The notes beneath the pieces are model-generated. The model had not been told where the DNA came from and searched no databases. It saw nothing but the letters and a program-made list of their open reading frames with translations. Position numbers and translations under genes: made by a program. Below, one piece after another: positions 1 to 5,895 of a stretch of DNA of 5,895 nucleotides (its first letter is position 1; each line of letters begins with the position of its first letter). The DNA is taken from contig JAFQVE010000491.1 of NCBI GenBank assembly GCA_017408185.1, forward strand, positions 1-5,895, read 5' to 3'. Source of the stretch: Oscillospiraceae bacterium. Lineage in GTDB: Bacteria > Bacillota_A > Clostridia > Oscillospirales > JAAYXM01.

Positions 1-947
1 CTCAGCTCGTGTTCATCACCGGCTGCAAGCTGTTCGGAAACCTTTGGAACCATAACGGAGGTCAGGGATGCGATAAATGCAATGGGGAACATAAGAAGCG
101 GCATAGTCATACCGAACATTGCACCGAAGGCTTCTGTTGCGGTGCGCAGGCTCATTCCGGCACATTGAAGTCTTCGCGGGAGAAGAATAGAGTTCACCGA
201 GCCGAGCAGATTGTTCACTGTTGCCGCTGCCGATACGGGAAGGGATATAGCGAGAATATCCGCCATTTTTACAGGTTCGCTTCGACGGGAGGAAAGGCGC
301 CGTTTTTCCGGATGGTAAAAAAGAGAAAGCAGGGATGAGCTGAACAGCTCGCTTATCACCATACCGAGGAAAATGAGCATAGCGCTGATGCCTGCATCAC
401 CGGTGCGGAAGGTAAAAAGAAGTGCGGCAACGGCGAGAGCGCGGATTACCTGCTCGGAAAGCTCGGAGATTATCTGAGGATATACTTTTCCCACTCCGTA
501 GAAATAGTTTTTGAAAATGTTTTCAATCCCCGTAAGGAAAAGGCAGATAAAAACAAACGGGAGGGAGAGCATAGTGCGCCTGTCACCGAGAATGTTCCGT
601 GAAATAACGTTGGGGAACAAAGTGCAAACGGCGGCAAGGAGAAAAACCGATACAAAAAAAATCCTTCGGCAAAGCGTTACTGAGCGTACAGCTCCGGATA
701 TATCTCCCACACCGGCTTTTGATGCCGCAATGCGTGCGACTGCAACGGTGAGACCGCTGAGTGCAAGAGAGGACATAACGGAATAAAACGGCGTTACCAG
801 CTGATATACGCCGAGCGCCTCGGCACCCGCCATACGGCTTAAAAAAATGCGGTACAAAAAACCGAGAAGCTGAAGGAAAGAGTTAGATACGGATATTGCA
901 AAAAGACTGTAAAAAACCGACTTGCGGCTTATTTTTGAAAGCTTCAC
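1..947 (-). CDS. SpoVB-like polysaccharide/lipid-precursor flippase (MOP superfamily), 3' end off the window
   Basis: I translated this frame by hand; 315 codons stay open to the window edge, so the C-terminal part (roughly 40% of a ~510-residue SpoVB-type protein) is missing. At least eight hydrophobic stretches are visible, near residues 15-36 and 50-71 and then regularly to the edge, separated by short basic loops. The N-terminal pattern LGFLYR (residues 28-33), the following MAGAEALGVYQL block and the later ISLPVSAAATVNN segment resemble SpoVB/YtgP and, more distantly, MurJ. Family members move lipid-linked sugars across the cytoplasmic membrane; B. subtilis SpoVB is needed for spore cortex synthesis. 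Which paralogue this is (SpoVB, YtgP, other) cannot be settled here. The start is GTG at 947-945, ten bases after a GGAGG; the first in-frame ATG is residue 39, inside conserved sequence, so it is too late. It lies 53 bases after malQ, behind a terminator-like hairpin. Confidence 0.88.
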   Translation of the reverse strand, partial: MKLSKISRKSVFYSLFAISVSNSFLQLLGFLYRIFLSRMAGAEALGVYQLVTPFYSVMSSLALSGLTVAVARIAASKAGVGDISGAVRSVTLCRRIFFVSVFLLAAVCTLFPNVISRNILGDRRTMLSLPFVFICLFLTGIENIFKNYFYGVGKVYPQIISELSEQVIRALAVAALLFTFRTGDAGISAMLIFLGMVISELFSSSLLSLFYHPEKRRLSSRRSEPVKMADILAISLPVSAAATVNNLLGSVNSILLPRRLQCAGMSLRTATEAFGAMFGMTMPLLMFPIAFIASLTSVMVPKVSEQLAAGDEHEL

Positions 948-949
948 AG

Positions 950-986
950 AAAAAACACCTCCGTCATAATAAATATGACGGAGGTG
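950..986 (-). terminator. Intrinsic (Rho-independent) terminator after malQ
   Basis: Arms 974-986 and 956-968 are perfect 13-base inverted repeats (minus-strand 5' arm CACCTCCGTCATA, 3' arm TATGACGGAGGTG) around a 5-base AT loop at 969-973. The 3' arm is followed at once on the minus strand by six T (955-950). The stem begins 14 bases after the malQ stop codon. On the plus strand the stem is followed by CCCTAAAAA, with no T run, so it works as a terminator only in the direction of the genes. It would end the typA-pgeF-lipoprotein-malQ transcript just before the flippase start codon, unless polymerase reads through. Confidence 0.8.
958..962 (-). promoter_or_regulatory. Ribosome binding site GGAGG of the SpoVB-like gene, inside a hairpin arm
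   Basis: GGAGG on the minus strand sits ten bases before the GTG at 947 and supports that start. The site is completely contained in the 3' arm of the 956-986 hairpin, so when the hairpin is folded the SD is paired with CCTCC in the 5' arm. Presence of the site is seen directly; sequestration in vivo is inference. Confidence 0.75.
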
Positions 987-999
987 CCCTAAAAATGAG

Positions 1000-1005
1000 A
1001 TTATA
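1000..1005 (-). promoter_or_regulatory. Possible -10 box (TATAAT) upstream of the SpoVB-like gene
   Basis: A consensus TATAAT is read on the minus strand at 1005-1000, overlapping the malQ stop codon. Transcription from it would begin near 994-991, just ahead of the hairpin, and give the flippase gene a very short leader consisting mostly of the hairpin. The -35 side is weak: the best match is TTAACG at a short 15-base spacing, and there is no TG extension. The hexamer may be an accident of the ATA-TAA codons at the end of malQ. Confidence 0.25.
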
Positions 1006-2467
1006 TTCTGGAGTATTTTTCGTTAAGCGCAAAAAGCTTTTCTGAGAGAGCTTCGGTAAGGCACCATTCCGGCATCCGCCAGCGCCAGTTGCGGTCGTTG
1101 ACCGTTGAAGGCGTGTTCATACGCGCCGTGGCGGGAAGATTCAGAAAATCCTGCATAGGTGCAATTGCAAGGTCAGCGCGAGAACTCCACGCCGCACGCA
1201 AAAATGCATCAAAAAGCGTTTCACCGTCAGAGGGAGAGAGATATCTCCGTGCAAAGTCGAGAATATGCAAGGGAGCAGACTCAAGAAAACCGCGGAGAGT
1301 GTCGTTGTCGTGGGTGCCGGTGTATACAACGCAGTTTTCGGGATATTTGTGCGGAAGATAAATGTTATGCTCATCGCTGTCGAATGCAAACTGCAAAACC
1401 TTCATTCCGGGAAGGCCGCATCCGTCACGCAGGGCAAAGACCTCATCTGTAAGAAAACCAAGATCCTCTGCGATAAGAGAAAGGTTGGGAAGTGCGGATT
1501 TTATCGTATCAAAGAACGCTTTGCCCGGTCCTTTTTCCCAATGGCCGCATACGGCATTCACAGCGCCGTAGGGGACAGACCAGTAAGCTTCAAATGCGCG
1601 GAAGTGGTCGAGGCGCACGGTGTCAAACATCTTCGCGCAGTGCGAAAGGCGGGCAATCCACCACGAGAATCCGTTTTCGGCAAGACGGTTCCAGCGGTAT
1701 GTCGGATTTCCCCAGAGCTGTCCTTCTGCGGAAAATGCATCGGGCGGACAGCCGGAAACGTCAAAGGGGATGAGCGCATCGTTTAAGTTAAAGATCCCGG
1801 GACTTGACCAGACATCGCAGGAGTCAAGCGAAACGTAAATCGGAACATCGCCGATAAGTGAGATACCCTTTGAATTTGCAAATCTGCGGAGCTTTTCCCA
1901 CTGAGAGAAGAACATAAATTGCTCAAATTTATAATAGTTCTCGTCTTCGCGGTGCTTTTCTCTCCACTCAGCGAGACCGGATTTATCGCGGAGTGATGCC
2001 GGAAAATGCTGCCACGCAATTCCACCGAGTTCCTCGCGGATTGACATAAATGAAGCATAGTCACCTATCCAGTGGCTTTCACGCTCGCAGAAAGCTTCAA
2101 GTGCCTCATAATCACGAAAACGCGAAAAGGCAAGGCGCAGAAGCCGTGCACGCTCGGGAATGATGATTTTAAAATCAACACGCTCACAGTTTTCGTGCTC
2201 GGCGCTGCGGAGTTCATCTTCTGTTATAAGTCCCGCTTCAAAAAGTGCTTCGGGGTCGATAAAAAGAGGATCTCCGGCAAACGAGGAAATGGAATTGTAC
2301 GGAGAAAAACCGGGACCGCGCGGGTTTACGGGAAGAACCTGCCACGTTGAAAACCCGCTTTTGGCAAGAAAGGCAACGAATTCCCATGCTGTTTTTCCGA
2401 GCGTTCCTATTCCGTATTTTCCGTTAAGAGAGGAAATGTGCATCAGAACACCGCTTTGTCTTTTCAT
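1001..2467 (-). CDS. malQ: 4-alpha-glucanotransferase (amylomaltase, GH77)
   Basis: Cytoplasmic enzyme that transfers alpha-1,4-glucan segments between maltodextrins, releasing glucose, in maltodextrin and glycogen use. The 488-residue length is normal for the short bacterial GH77 type, and the frame is intact. Visible family blocks in order: GVLMHISSLNGKYGIG near residue 6, WQVLPVNPRGPG near 42 followed by SPYNS, GDVPIYVSLDS DVW near 206-220, GQLWGNPTYRW near 249, RLDHFRAFEAYW with the catalytic nucleophile Asp287, AEDLG with the acid/base Glu334, and THDND with Asp387, which matches the third catalytic Asp. The C-terminal ARMNTPSTVNDRNWRWR block is also typical. The ATG at 2467 overlaps the stop of the lipoprotein gene (ATGA) and has AAGGAG six bases upstream; a TTG seven codons earlier would place this SD inside the coding sequence, so I reject it. 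An intrinsic terminator follows. Confidence 0.97.
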   Translation of the reverse strand: MKRQSGVLMHISSLNGKYGIGTLGKTAWEFVAFLAKSGFSTWQVLPVNPRGPGFSPYNSISSFAGDPLFIDPEALFEAGLITEDELRSAEHENCERVDFKIIIPERARLLRLAFSRFRDYEALEAFCERESHWIGDYASFMSIREELGGIAWQHFPASLRDKSGLAEWREKHREDENYYKFEQFMFFSQWEKLRRFANSKGISLIGDVPIYVSLDSCDVWSSPGIFNLNDALIPFDVSGCPPDAFSAEGQLWGNPTYRWNRLAENGFSWWIARLSHCAKMFDTVRLDHFRAFEAYWSVPYGAVNAVCGHWEKGPGKAFFDTIKSALPNLSLIAEDLGFLTDEVFALRDGCGLPGMKVLQFAFDSDEHNIYLPHKYPENCVVYTGTHDNDTLRGFLESAPLHILDFARRYLSPSDGETLFDAFLRAAWSSRADLAIAPMQDFLNLPATARMNTPSTVNDRNWRWRMPEWCLTEALSEKLFALNEKYSRI

Positions 2468-3933
2468 ACAGAGCTCCTTATCTTCCAATTGCAGAAATCA
2501 TGGTAGATATTCTGCGAGGATGGATTTATTTTTTCAAAAAAGTTTTTCTCGGTATACACTGCCGTATCTTTAAAAAGAACAGGTGCAAACGGAACTGTGT
2601 CGCAGAATGCGGTAAAGAACTGTGAAAGCCCTTCGTCACCGCCGAGATATGCCGCAACACCTGCTGAGAGGGACGCATCGTAAAAGCCTCCGAAGTTCAG
2701 AGAACCGGCGACAAGACGAGTGATGTCAAAGTCTGAGCCGAGCGCAACCTCGGCGTAATAAAGGTCAAAATCACCCGAGGAGAGTGCACGGGTATATTCA
2801 TCAAACGGAAGTGCGCGGACGGTGGTGGGAGCGCCGAGGCGCGTAAGCGTTTCGGCAATTCTCTTGCAAACTGCTACCTTTCCGCTGTTTTCACTGTTTA
2901 CGAGTATAGTAAGAGCGTCGTTGAACGGAAGAGGAGTGTCCGGCTGATAGGAGAGCGCCTCTGCCGCAGAGTGGTTATAAAGTGCGCTTGCAGGGGGGAC
3001 GGGAAGAGCGGTGGCATTACCCATCAGCGCAAAATCCCCGCTTGCCGCCGAGTCGCGGTCAATTGCGCGGGCAACTGCACGGCGGTTGTTCTTGTCGGAG
3101 AAAAGCGGTTTTCTTGTGTTAAATCCAACATAGTGAAAAAGTGTGGACGGAACGTTTGTGCGCTCCGCAAGACTTGAAGGAATAAGCTGAGATGTTCCTG
3201 TCGGATCGCTTGCAAGAAGAGATATGTTATGAGAGTCGAATTCAAACACAAGCTCATCTGAGCTTGCAACATCGTGTAGCGAAATAACCTTGTAATGCGG
3301 ATTTTTACCGCTGTGATGATTGTCGCGTGTGACGAGTGCTGTTTTGTCGTCCTTGGGTGCGTAAATTCCGGTGCCGATGGGGAATATGTTTTTTCGCGTG
3401 CCCGATTTTACAATCGGGATATCGAGAAGCGCGGGAAAACGCGCATTGTCGTATTTAAGGCGAACCTTTACATATCCTTTTGAATTTGATGAACGGATGC
3501 TTTCGACAACCGAGAGCGATGATGCAAAGTACGAGCCATTCTCCGCGGCGGCGCGGAGAGAGTATTCAACATCAGACGGAGAAAGCGCGCTTCCGTCGGA
3601 AAACGTGACGCCGCTTTTTATATTAAAGGTGTACTCACGGTCAGAGTATGTGTAATCCGAACAGAGAACCGGTGTTACCTCAAAGGTTTCCGAAACCGCA
3701 AAAAGCGGTTCACAGATAAGTCCGCAAAGCTCAAAGTTAATCTTACTCGGCGTTGTATATGGGTCTGTGCTTTCGTTTGAAGCAAATGCAACACCGAAAA
3801 CCGAGGTATCCGGTATATATTCCTCCTCGGGCAGAGCGGTTGAGGAAATATCCGCTTCGGGAAGCTCCGTAACGCCGCAGGAGGAGAGAAACAGAATGAA
3901 TAAGAGAATAAAACAAAGCGTTTTTTTCATCAT
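2464..3933 (-). CDS. Family 5 (SBP_bac_5, OppA/DppA-type) solute-binding lipoprotein
   Basis: An extracytoplasmic substrate-binding protein of an ABC importer, most often for peptides, less often nickel or oligosaccharides; the ligand cannot be read from the sequence. Residues 1-19 form a lipoprotein signal peptide: MMKK, a hydrophobic run, then the lipobox LSSC with Cys19 as the expected lipid anchor. An acidic, Pro/Ser-rich linker follows to about residue 43. Family signs are DPYTTPSKINFELCGLICEP (57-76), the YTFNIKSGVTFSDGS...SPSDVEYSL block (101-126), PIGTGIY (185-191), and FHYVGFNTRKPLFSD...RRAVARAIDRD (266-294). Total is 489 residues, slightly short but apparently complete. ATG at 3933 overlaps the pgeF stop (ATGA); a second ATG at 3930 has better spacing (seven bases) from the GGGG at 3938-3941, so either may be used. 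An extension upstream to 4002 only reads pgeF out of frame. No permease or ATPase genes are in the window. Confidence 0.9.
   Translation of the reverse strand: MMKKTLCFILLFILFLSSCGVTELPEADISSTALPEEEYIPDTSVFGVAFASNESTDPYTTPSKINFELCGLICEPLFAVSETFEVTPVLCSDYTYSDREYTFNIKSGVTFSDGSALSPSDVEYSLRAAAENGSYFASSLSVVESIRSSNSKGYVKVRLKYDNARFPALLDIPIVKSGTRKNIFPIGTGIYAPKDDKTALVTRDNHHSGKNPHYKVISLHDVASSDELVFEFDSHNISLLASDPTGTSQLIPSSLAERTNVPSTLFHYVGFNTRKPLFSDKNNRRAVARAIDRDSAASGDFALMGNATALPVPPASALYNHSAAEALSYQPDTPLPFNDALTILVNSENSGKVAVCKRIAETLTRLGAPTTVRALPFDEYTRALSSGDFDLYYAEVALGSDFDITRLVAGSLNFGGFYDASLSAGVAAYLGGDEGLSQFFTAFCDTVPFAPVLFKDTAVYTEKNFFEKINPSSQNIYHDFCNWKIRSSV
2474..2479 (-). promoter_or_regulatory. Ribosome binding site AAGGAG that fixes the malQ start
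   Basis: AAGGAG on the minus strand lies six bases before the ATG at 2467, inside the last codons of the lipoprotein gene. It decides for the ATG over the in-frame TTG at 2488 and, with the 4-base ATGA overlap, suggests that malQ is translated by coupling and re-initiation. Confidence 0.8.
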
Positions 3934-4754
3934 TTTTCCCCTTTCAGCATGATAACCGCCGCCATTGTTCCGCGGAGTCCGCCGGTAGCGCGGTGCGACC
4001 AATACAGGTCGTTTTTACAGCAGGTACATTCATCCGAAATTGTTATGTTTTCTTCCGGTATGCCTGAGTCGAGAAGGGTTAATGCATTGAGGGCGGGAAG
4101 TGAAACATGATATTTTCCGTTGCCGTGAGAAACGATGTGCTTTTTTGCATTTGCACCGAAAGCGGAAATCATTGCATCGGGCACATCGCTGTCCGTTTCA
4201 AAACAGCAAGCGCCTATTGACGGACCTATTGCCGCAAGAATGTCGCAGGGGCAAGAACCAAAGCTTTTCGCCATTTCGCGGATTGCCGCGGCAGGGGTTT
4301 TCATTGCGGTACCGCGCCAGCCCGCGTGAGCAACGCCCGCAGCACGATTTTTCGTATCCAGCAGAAAAACGGGAACGCAGTCTGCATGGTACGTTGCAAT
4401 GGGAAGGTCAGGTGTGTTTGTGATAACAGCATCATATTCACGCTTGCAGGGGGAGAATGCCTCTCCCGCATCAAGGTCTGCTGCAATGCATACGCCGTCC
4501 CGGTGAATCTGAGAAAAGGCAACGGTGCGCAGTGCGTCAAAGCCTGCGGCGTTGCCTAAAAGCTCATAATTGCGGAGAACATTGCTTTTCTCATCCCCGC
4601 GGCCGAAGCCGAGGTTCATCGTATCAAGCGGGGGTGCAGACACACCGCCGCGGCGTGTGGAAAAGCAGGTTACGGCAAGCCCGGTTTTGTCAAAAGCCGG
4701 GACGGAAAGATAAGTCACACCATTTACAATGTTGGTTTTAAATCCGTGTTTCAA
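3930..4754 (-). CDS. pgeF: PgeF/YfiH/YlmD family protein (laccase domain, DUF152; purine nucleoside phosphorylase/peptidoglycan editing factor)
   Basis: A 274-residue cytoplasmic protein, the usual family length. Family members have been described as polyphenol oxidases, as purine nucleoside phosphorylase/adenosine deaminases, and in E. coli as an editing factor that keeps wrong residues out of peptidoglycan precursors; the present function among these is not decided by sequence. The metal-site residues are present: His84 in SQIHRDGV, Cys126 in HADCVPV and His143 in AHAGWRGT, with the 17-residue Cys-to-His spacing of E. coli YfiH. IGPSIGACCFE (176-186) and the C-terminal CTCC...YWSHR block are also family signatures. 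The start is TTG at 4754, supported by GGAGG eight bases upstream; the first ATG in frame (residue 46) would remove conserved sequence. It follows typA by 24 bases and its stop overlaps the lipoprotein start. Confidence 0.93.
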   Translation of the reverse strand: MKHGFKTNIVNGVTYLSVPAFDKTGLAVTCFSTRRGGVSAPPLDTMNLGFGRGDEKSNVLRNYELLGNAAGFDALRTVAFSQIHRDGVCIAADLDAGEAFSPCKREYDAVITNTPDLPIATYHADCVPVFLLDTKNRAAGVAHAGWRGTAMKTPAAAIREMAKSFGSCPCDILAAIGPSIGACCFETDSDVPDAMISAFGANAKKHIVSHGNGKYHVSLPALNALTLLDSGIPEENITISDECTCCKNDLYWSHRATGGLRGTMAAVIMLKGEK

Positions 4755-4762
4755 GCTTTCTG

Positions 4763-4767
4763 CCTCC
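4763..4767 (-). promoter_or_regulatory. Ribosome binding site GGAGG supporting the TTG start of pgeF
   Basis: GGAGG on the minus strand lies in the 24-base gap after typA, eight bases before the TTG at 4754. It is the only strong SD near the beginning of the pgeF frame and decides for the unusual TTG codon over an internal GTG (codon 13) or ATG (codon 46). Confidence 0.75.
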
Positions 4768-4778
4768 GAATCGGTTTA

Positions 4779-5895
4779 TTATTGTTGTTTTCCTTTTAAA
4801 AGCTTCATTCGTGCGCTGTGGTCAAGAAGGCGCTTTCTCATACGCAAGGATTCAGGAGTTACCTCAAGAAGCTCGTCATCGGCAAGAAACTCGAGCATCT
4901 GCTCAAGGCTGAGTATCCGCGGCGGAACGAGACGCAGCGCATCATCACTTCCGGATGCACGCATATTGGTAAGCTGTTTTTTCTTACATACGTTTACAAC
5001 GATGTCGTCTGCCTTGTTGGAAACGCCGACAATCATGCCTGCGTATACATTGTCTCCGGGAGAAACGAACATTGAGCCGCGGTCCTGAACATTGAATATA
5101 CCGTAGCCGACAGCTTCTCCGGTTTCGTATGCAATAAGCGAACCGGTTGCGCGGCGCGGGATATCCCCCTTTGACGGAGAATAGCCGTGGAAGATGGAAT
5201 TGAGGATACCCTCTCCTTTTGTATCTGTAAGGAACTCATTTCTGTATCCGAAAAGACCGCGTGCAGGAATGACAAACTCAATCCTTGTACGTGATCCAAC
5301 CTGAGACATCTTGCGAAGCTCGCCCTTGCGTGAGCAGAGCTTTTCAATAACGGAACCGCTGCAATCTCCGGGGACATCGGCAACAACCTCTTCCATCGGC
5401 TCGCACATAACGCCGTCAATCTCACGCATAAGAACGCGCGGTGTGCTTACCTGGAATTCGTACCCTTCGCGGCGCATGGTTTCAATCAGAATGGAAAGAT
5501 GCATTTCTCCGCGTCCGGAAACGATGAAGGCATCAGAGCTGTTTTCAGCAGGGGTTACGCGCAGGGAAACGTCCTTTAAAAGCTCGCGCTCAAGACGGTC
5601 CTTGATGTTGCGGGTTGTTACGAATTTTCCTTCGCGTCCGGCAAAAGGTGAGTCGTTTACGGAGAACGTCATTTCAACTGTCGGCTCGGAAATCTTGACG
5701 AACGGAAGCGGCTCCGGATTTTCGGGGTCGCATATAGTGTCTCCGATTGTTATCTCAGAGATACCCGAAAGGCAGATAATATTTCCTGCGCTTGCTTCGG
5801 TGACGGGAACGCGCTCAAGTCCCTCAAATTGATACATTGCGGTGATTTTAGCCTTCTTCGGCTCACGCTGGTTGTGGTAATCGCAGACAACAATC
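4779..5895 (-). CDS. typA: GTPase TypA/BipA, C-terminal part (5' end off the window)
   Basis: A translational GTPase of the EF-G/LepA superfamily that binds the 70S ribosome and aids ribosome assembly and stress or low-temperature growth. The 371 codons present correspond to about the last 60% of a ~605-residue protein; the G domain with its GTP-binding motifs is upstream of the window. The frame stays open to base 5895, before the internal Met at 5837, so this is not a short separate gene. Seen in order: the end of the domain II beta barrel with MYQFEGLERVPV and DTICDPENPEPLP, then EPTVEMTFSVNDSPFAGREG, then VSGRGEMHLSILIETMRREG (EF-G domain III type), IPARGLFGYRNEFLTDTKGE, FHGYSP and QDRGSMFVSPG (domain V type), and the BipA-specific C-terminal region VVNVCKKKQLTNMRASGSDD...PPRILSLEQ...EVTPESLRMRKRLL. 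It ends with a basic tail and TAA at 4781. It is the first gene seen of the co-directional cluster; any promoter lies outside. Confidence 0.97.
   Translation of the reverse strand, partial: IVVCDYHNQREPKKAKITAMYQFEGLERVPVTEASAGNIICLSGISEITIGDTICDPENPEPLPFVKISEPTVEMTFSVNDSPFAGREGKFVTTRNIKDRLERELLKDVSLRVTPAENSSDAFIVSGRGEMHLSILIETMRREGYEFQVSTPRVLMREIDGVMCEPMEEVVADVPGDCSGSVIEKLCSRKGELRKMSQVGSRTRIEFVIPARGLFGYRNEFLTDTKGEGILNSIFHGYSPSKGDIPRRATGSLIAYETGEAVGYGIFNVQDRGSMFVSPGDNVYAGMIVGVSNKADDIVVNVCKKKQLTNMRASGSDDALRLVPPRILSLEQMLEFLADDELLEVTPESLRMRKRLLDHSARMKLLKGKQQ

Noticed and set aside
654..661. Eight-base T run (minus strand) inside the flippase gene
   Set aside because: Explained by Ile-Phe-Phe codons in a membrane segment; it is not preceded by a stem, so it is not a terminator, and there is no evidence of a frameshift.
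9..786. Several plus-strand open frames of 90-110 codons over the first 800 bases
   Set aside because: The minus frame here is continuously open over 315 codons with clear membrane-protein character and family motifs, which explains the region.
1265..1786. 173-codon open frame on the plus strand opposite malQ
   Set aside because: It lies entirely within the well-conserved malQ gene, has no SD, and its translation shows no recognisable domain; it is a shadow of malQ codon use.
3541..3558. Inverted repeat CTCCGCG/CGCGGAG with a 4-base loop
   Set aside because: Short GC-rich palindrome inside the lipoprotein coding sequence, with no T run after it on either strand; most likely chance from Arg/Ala/Glu codons.
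3921..3927. Seven-base A run right after the lipoprotein start codons, as a possible phase-variable tract
   Set aside because: AAA-rich Lys codons are usual at the start of signal peptides; the run is short, the frame is intact, and nothing suggests slippage.
3934..4002. 23-codon upstream extension of the binding lipoprotein
   Set aside because: It reads the end of pgeF in another frame, gives a non-signal-peptide N-terminus, and puts the lipoprotein signal internal; the start at 3933 or 3930 is much better.
4755..4778. Search for a terminator or promoter between typA and pgeF
   Set aside because: The 24-base gap holds only the GGAGG site; no stem, T run or -10/-35 pair is visible, which fits co-transcription.
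5311..5832. 173-codon open frame on the plus strand opposite typA
   Set aside because: Antisense to conserved TypA sequence, low-complexity Ser/Arg-rich translation and no family signal; a shadow frame.

Overview
The window shows a compact, single-direction stretch of bacterial chromosome. All five protein genes lie on the minus strand, so transcription runs from high to low coordinates: typA (5' end off the window), pgeF, a family 5 solute-binding lipoprotein, malQ, and a SpoVB-like MOP-superfamily flippase (3' end off the window). Coding density is very high: there is no gene-free stretch longer than about 55 bases, and I see no RNA genes, mobile elements, CRISPR arrays or plus-strand genes. 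The SpoVB-like flippase, strong GGAGG-type ribosome binding sites, use of GTG and TTG starts, and a lipoprotein-anchored binding protein point to a low-to-moderate GC Gram-positive of the Firmicutes, most likely an uncultured Clostridia lineage. That placement is inference from gene families, not a measured phylogeny.

Right to left in coordinates, left to right in transcription: 5895-4779 is the C-terminal part of the ribosome-associated GTPase TypA/BipA. After 24 bases containing a GGAGG site comes pgeF (4754-3930, TTG start), a multicopper-oxidase-fold-unrelated 'laccase domain' (DUF152) protein with its zinc-site residues intact. Its stop overlaps the start of the binding lipoprotein (3933-2464), whose stop in turn overlaps the start of malQ, an intact 4-alpha-glucanotransferase (2467-1001). 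These two ATGA junctions indicate translational coupling of pgeF, the lipoprotein gene and malQ. A 13-bp perfect hairpin with a six-U tail follows malQ and is best read as an intrinsic terminator. The SpoVB-like gene starts with GTG only two bases beyond the U tract, and its ribosome binding site is inside the 3' arm of that hairpin.

The gene set is mostly housekeeping (translation stress GTPase, peptidoglycan-quality protein, peptide-type binding protein, glucan metabolism, lipid-linked precursor flippase). I do not see a clearly new biological system. The two points most worth a second look are the terminator hairpin that doubles as the leader and SD-sequestering structure of the flippase gene, and the binding lipoprotein that is locked by overlaps between pgeF and malQ with no permease or ATPase genes beside it.
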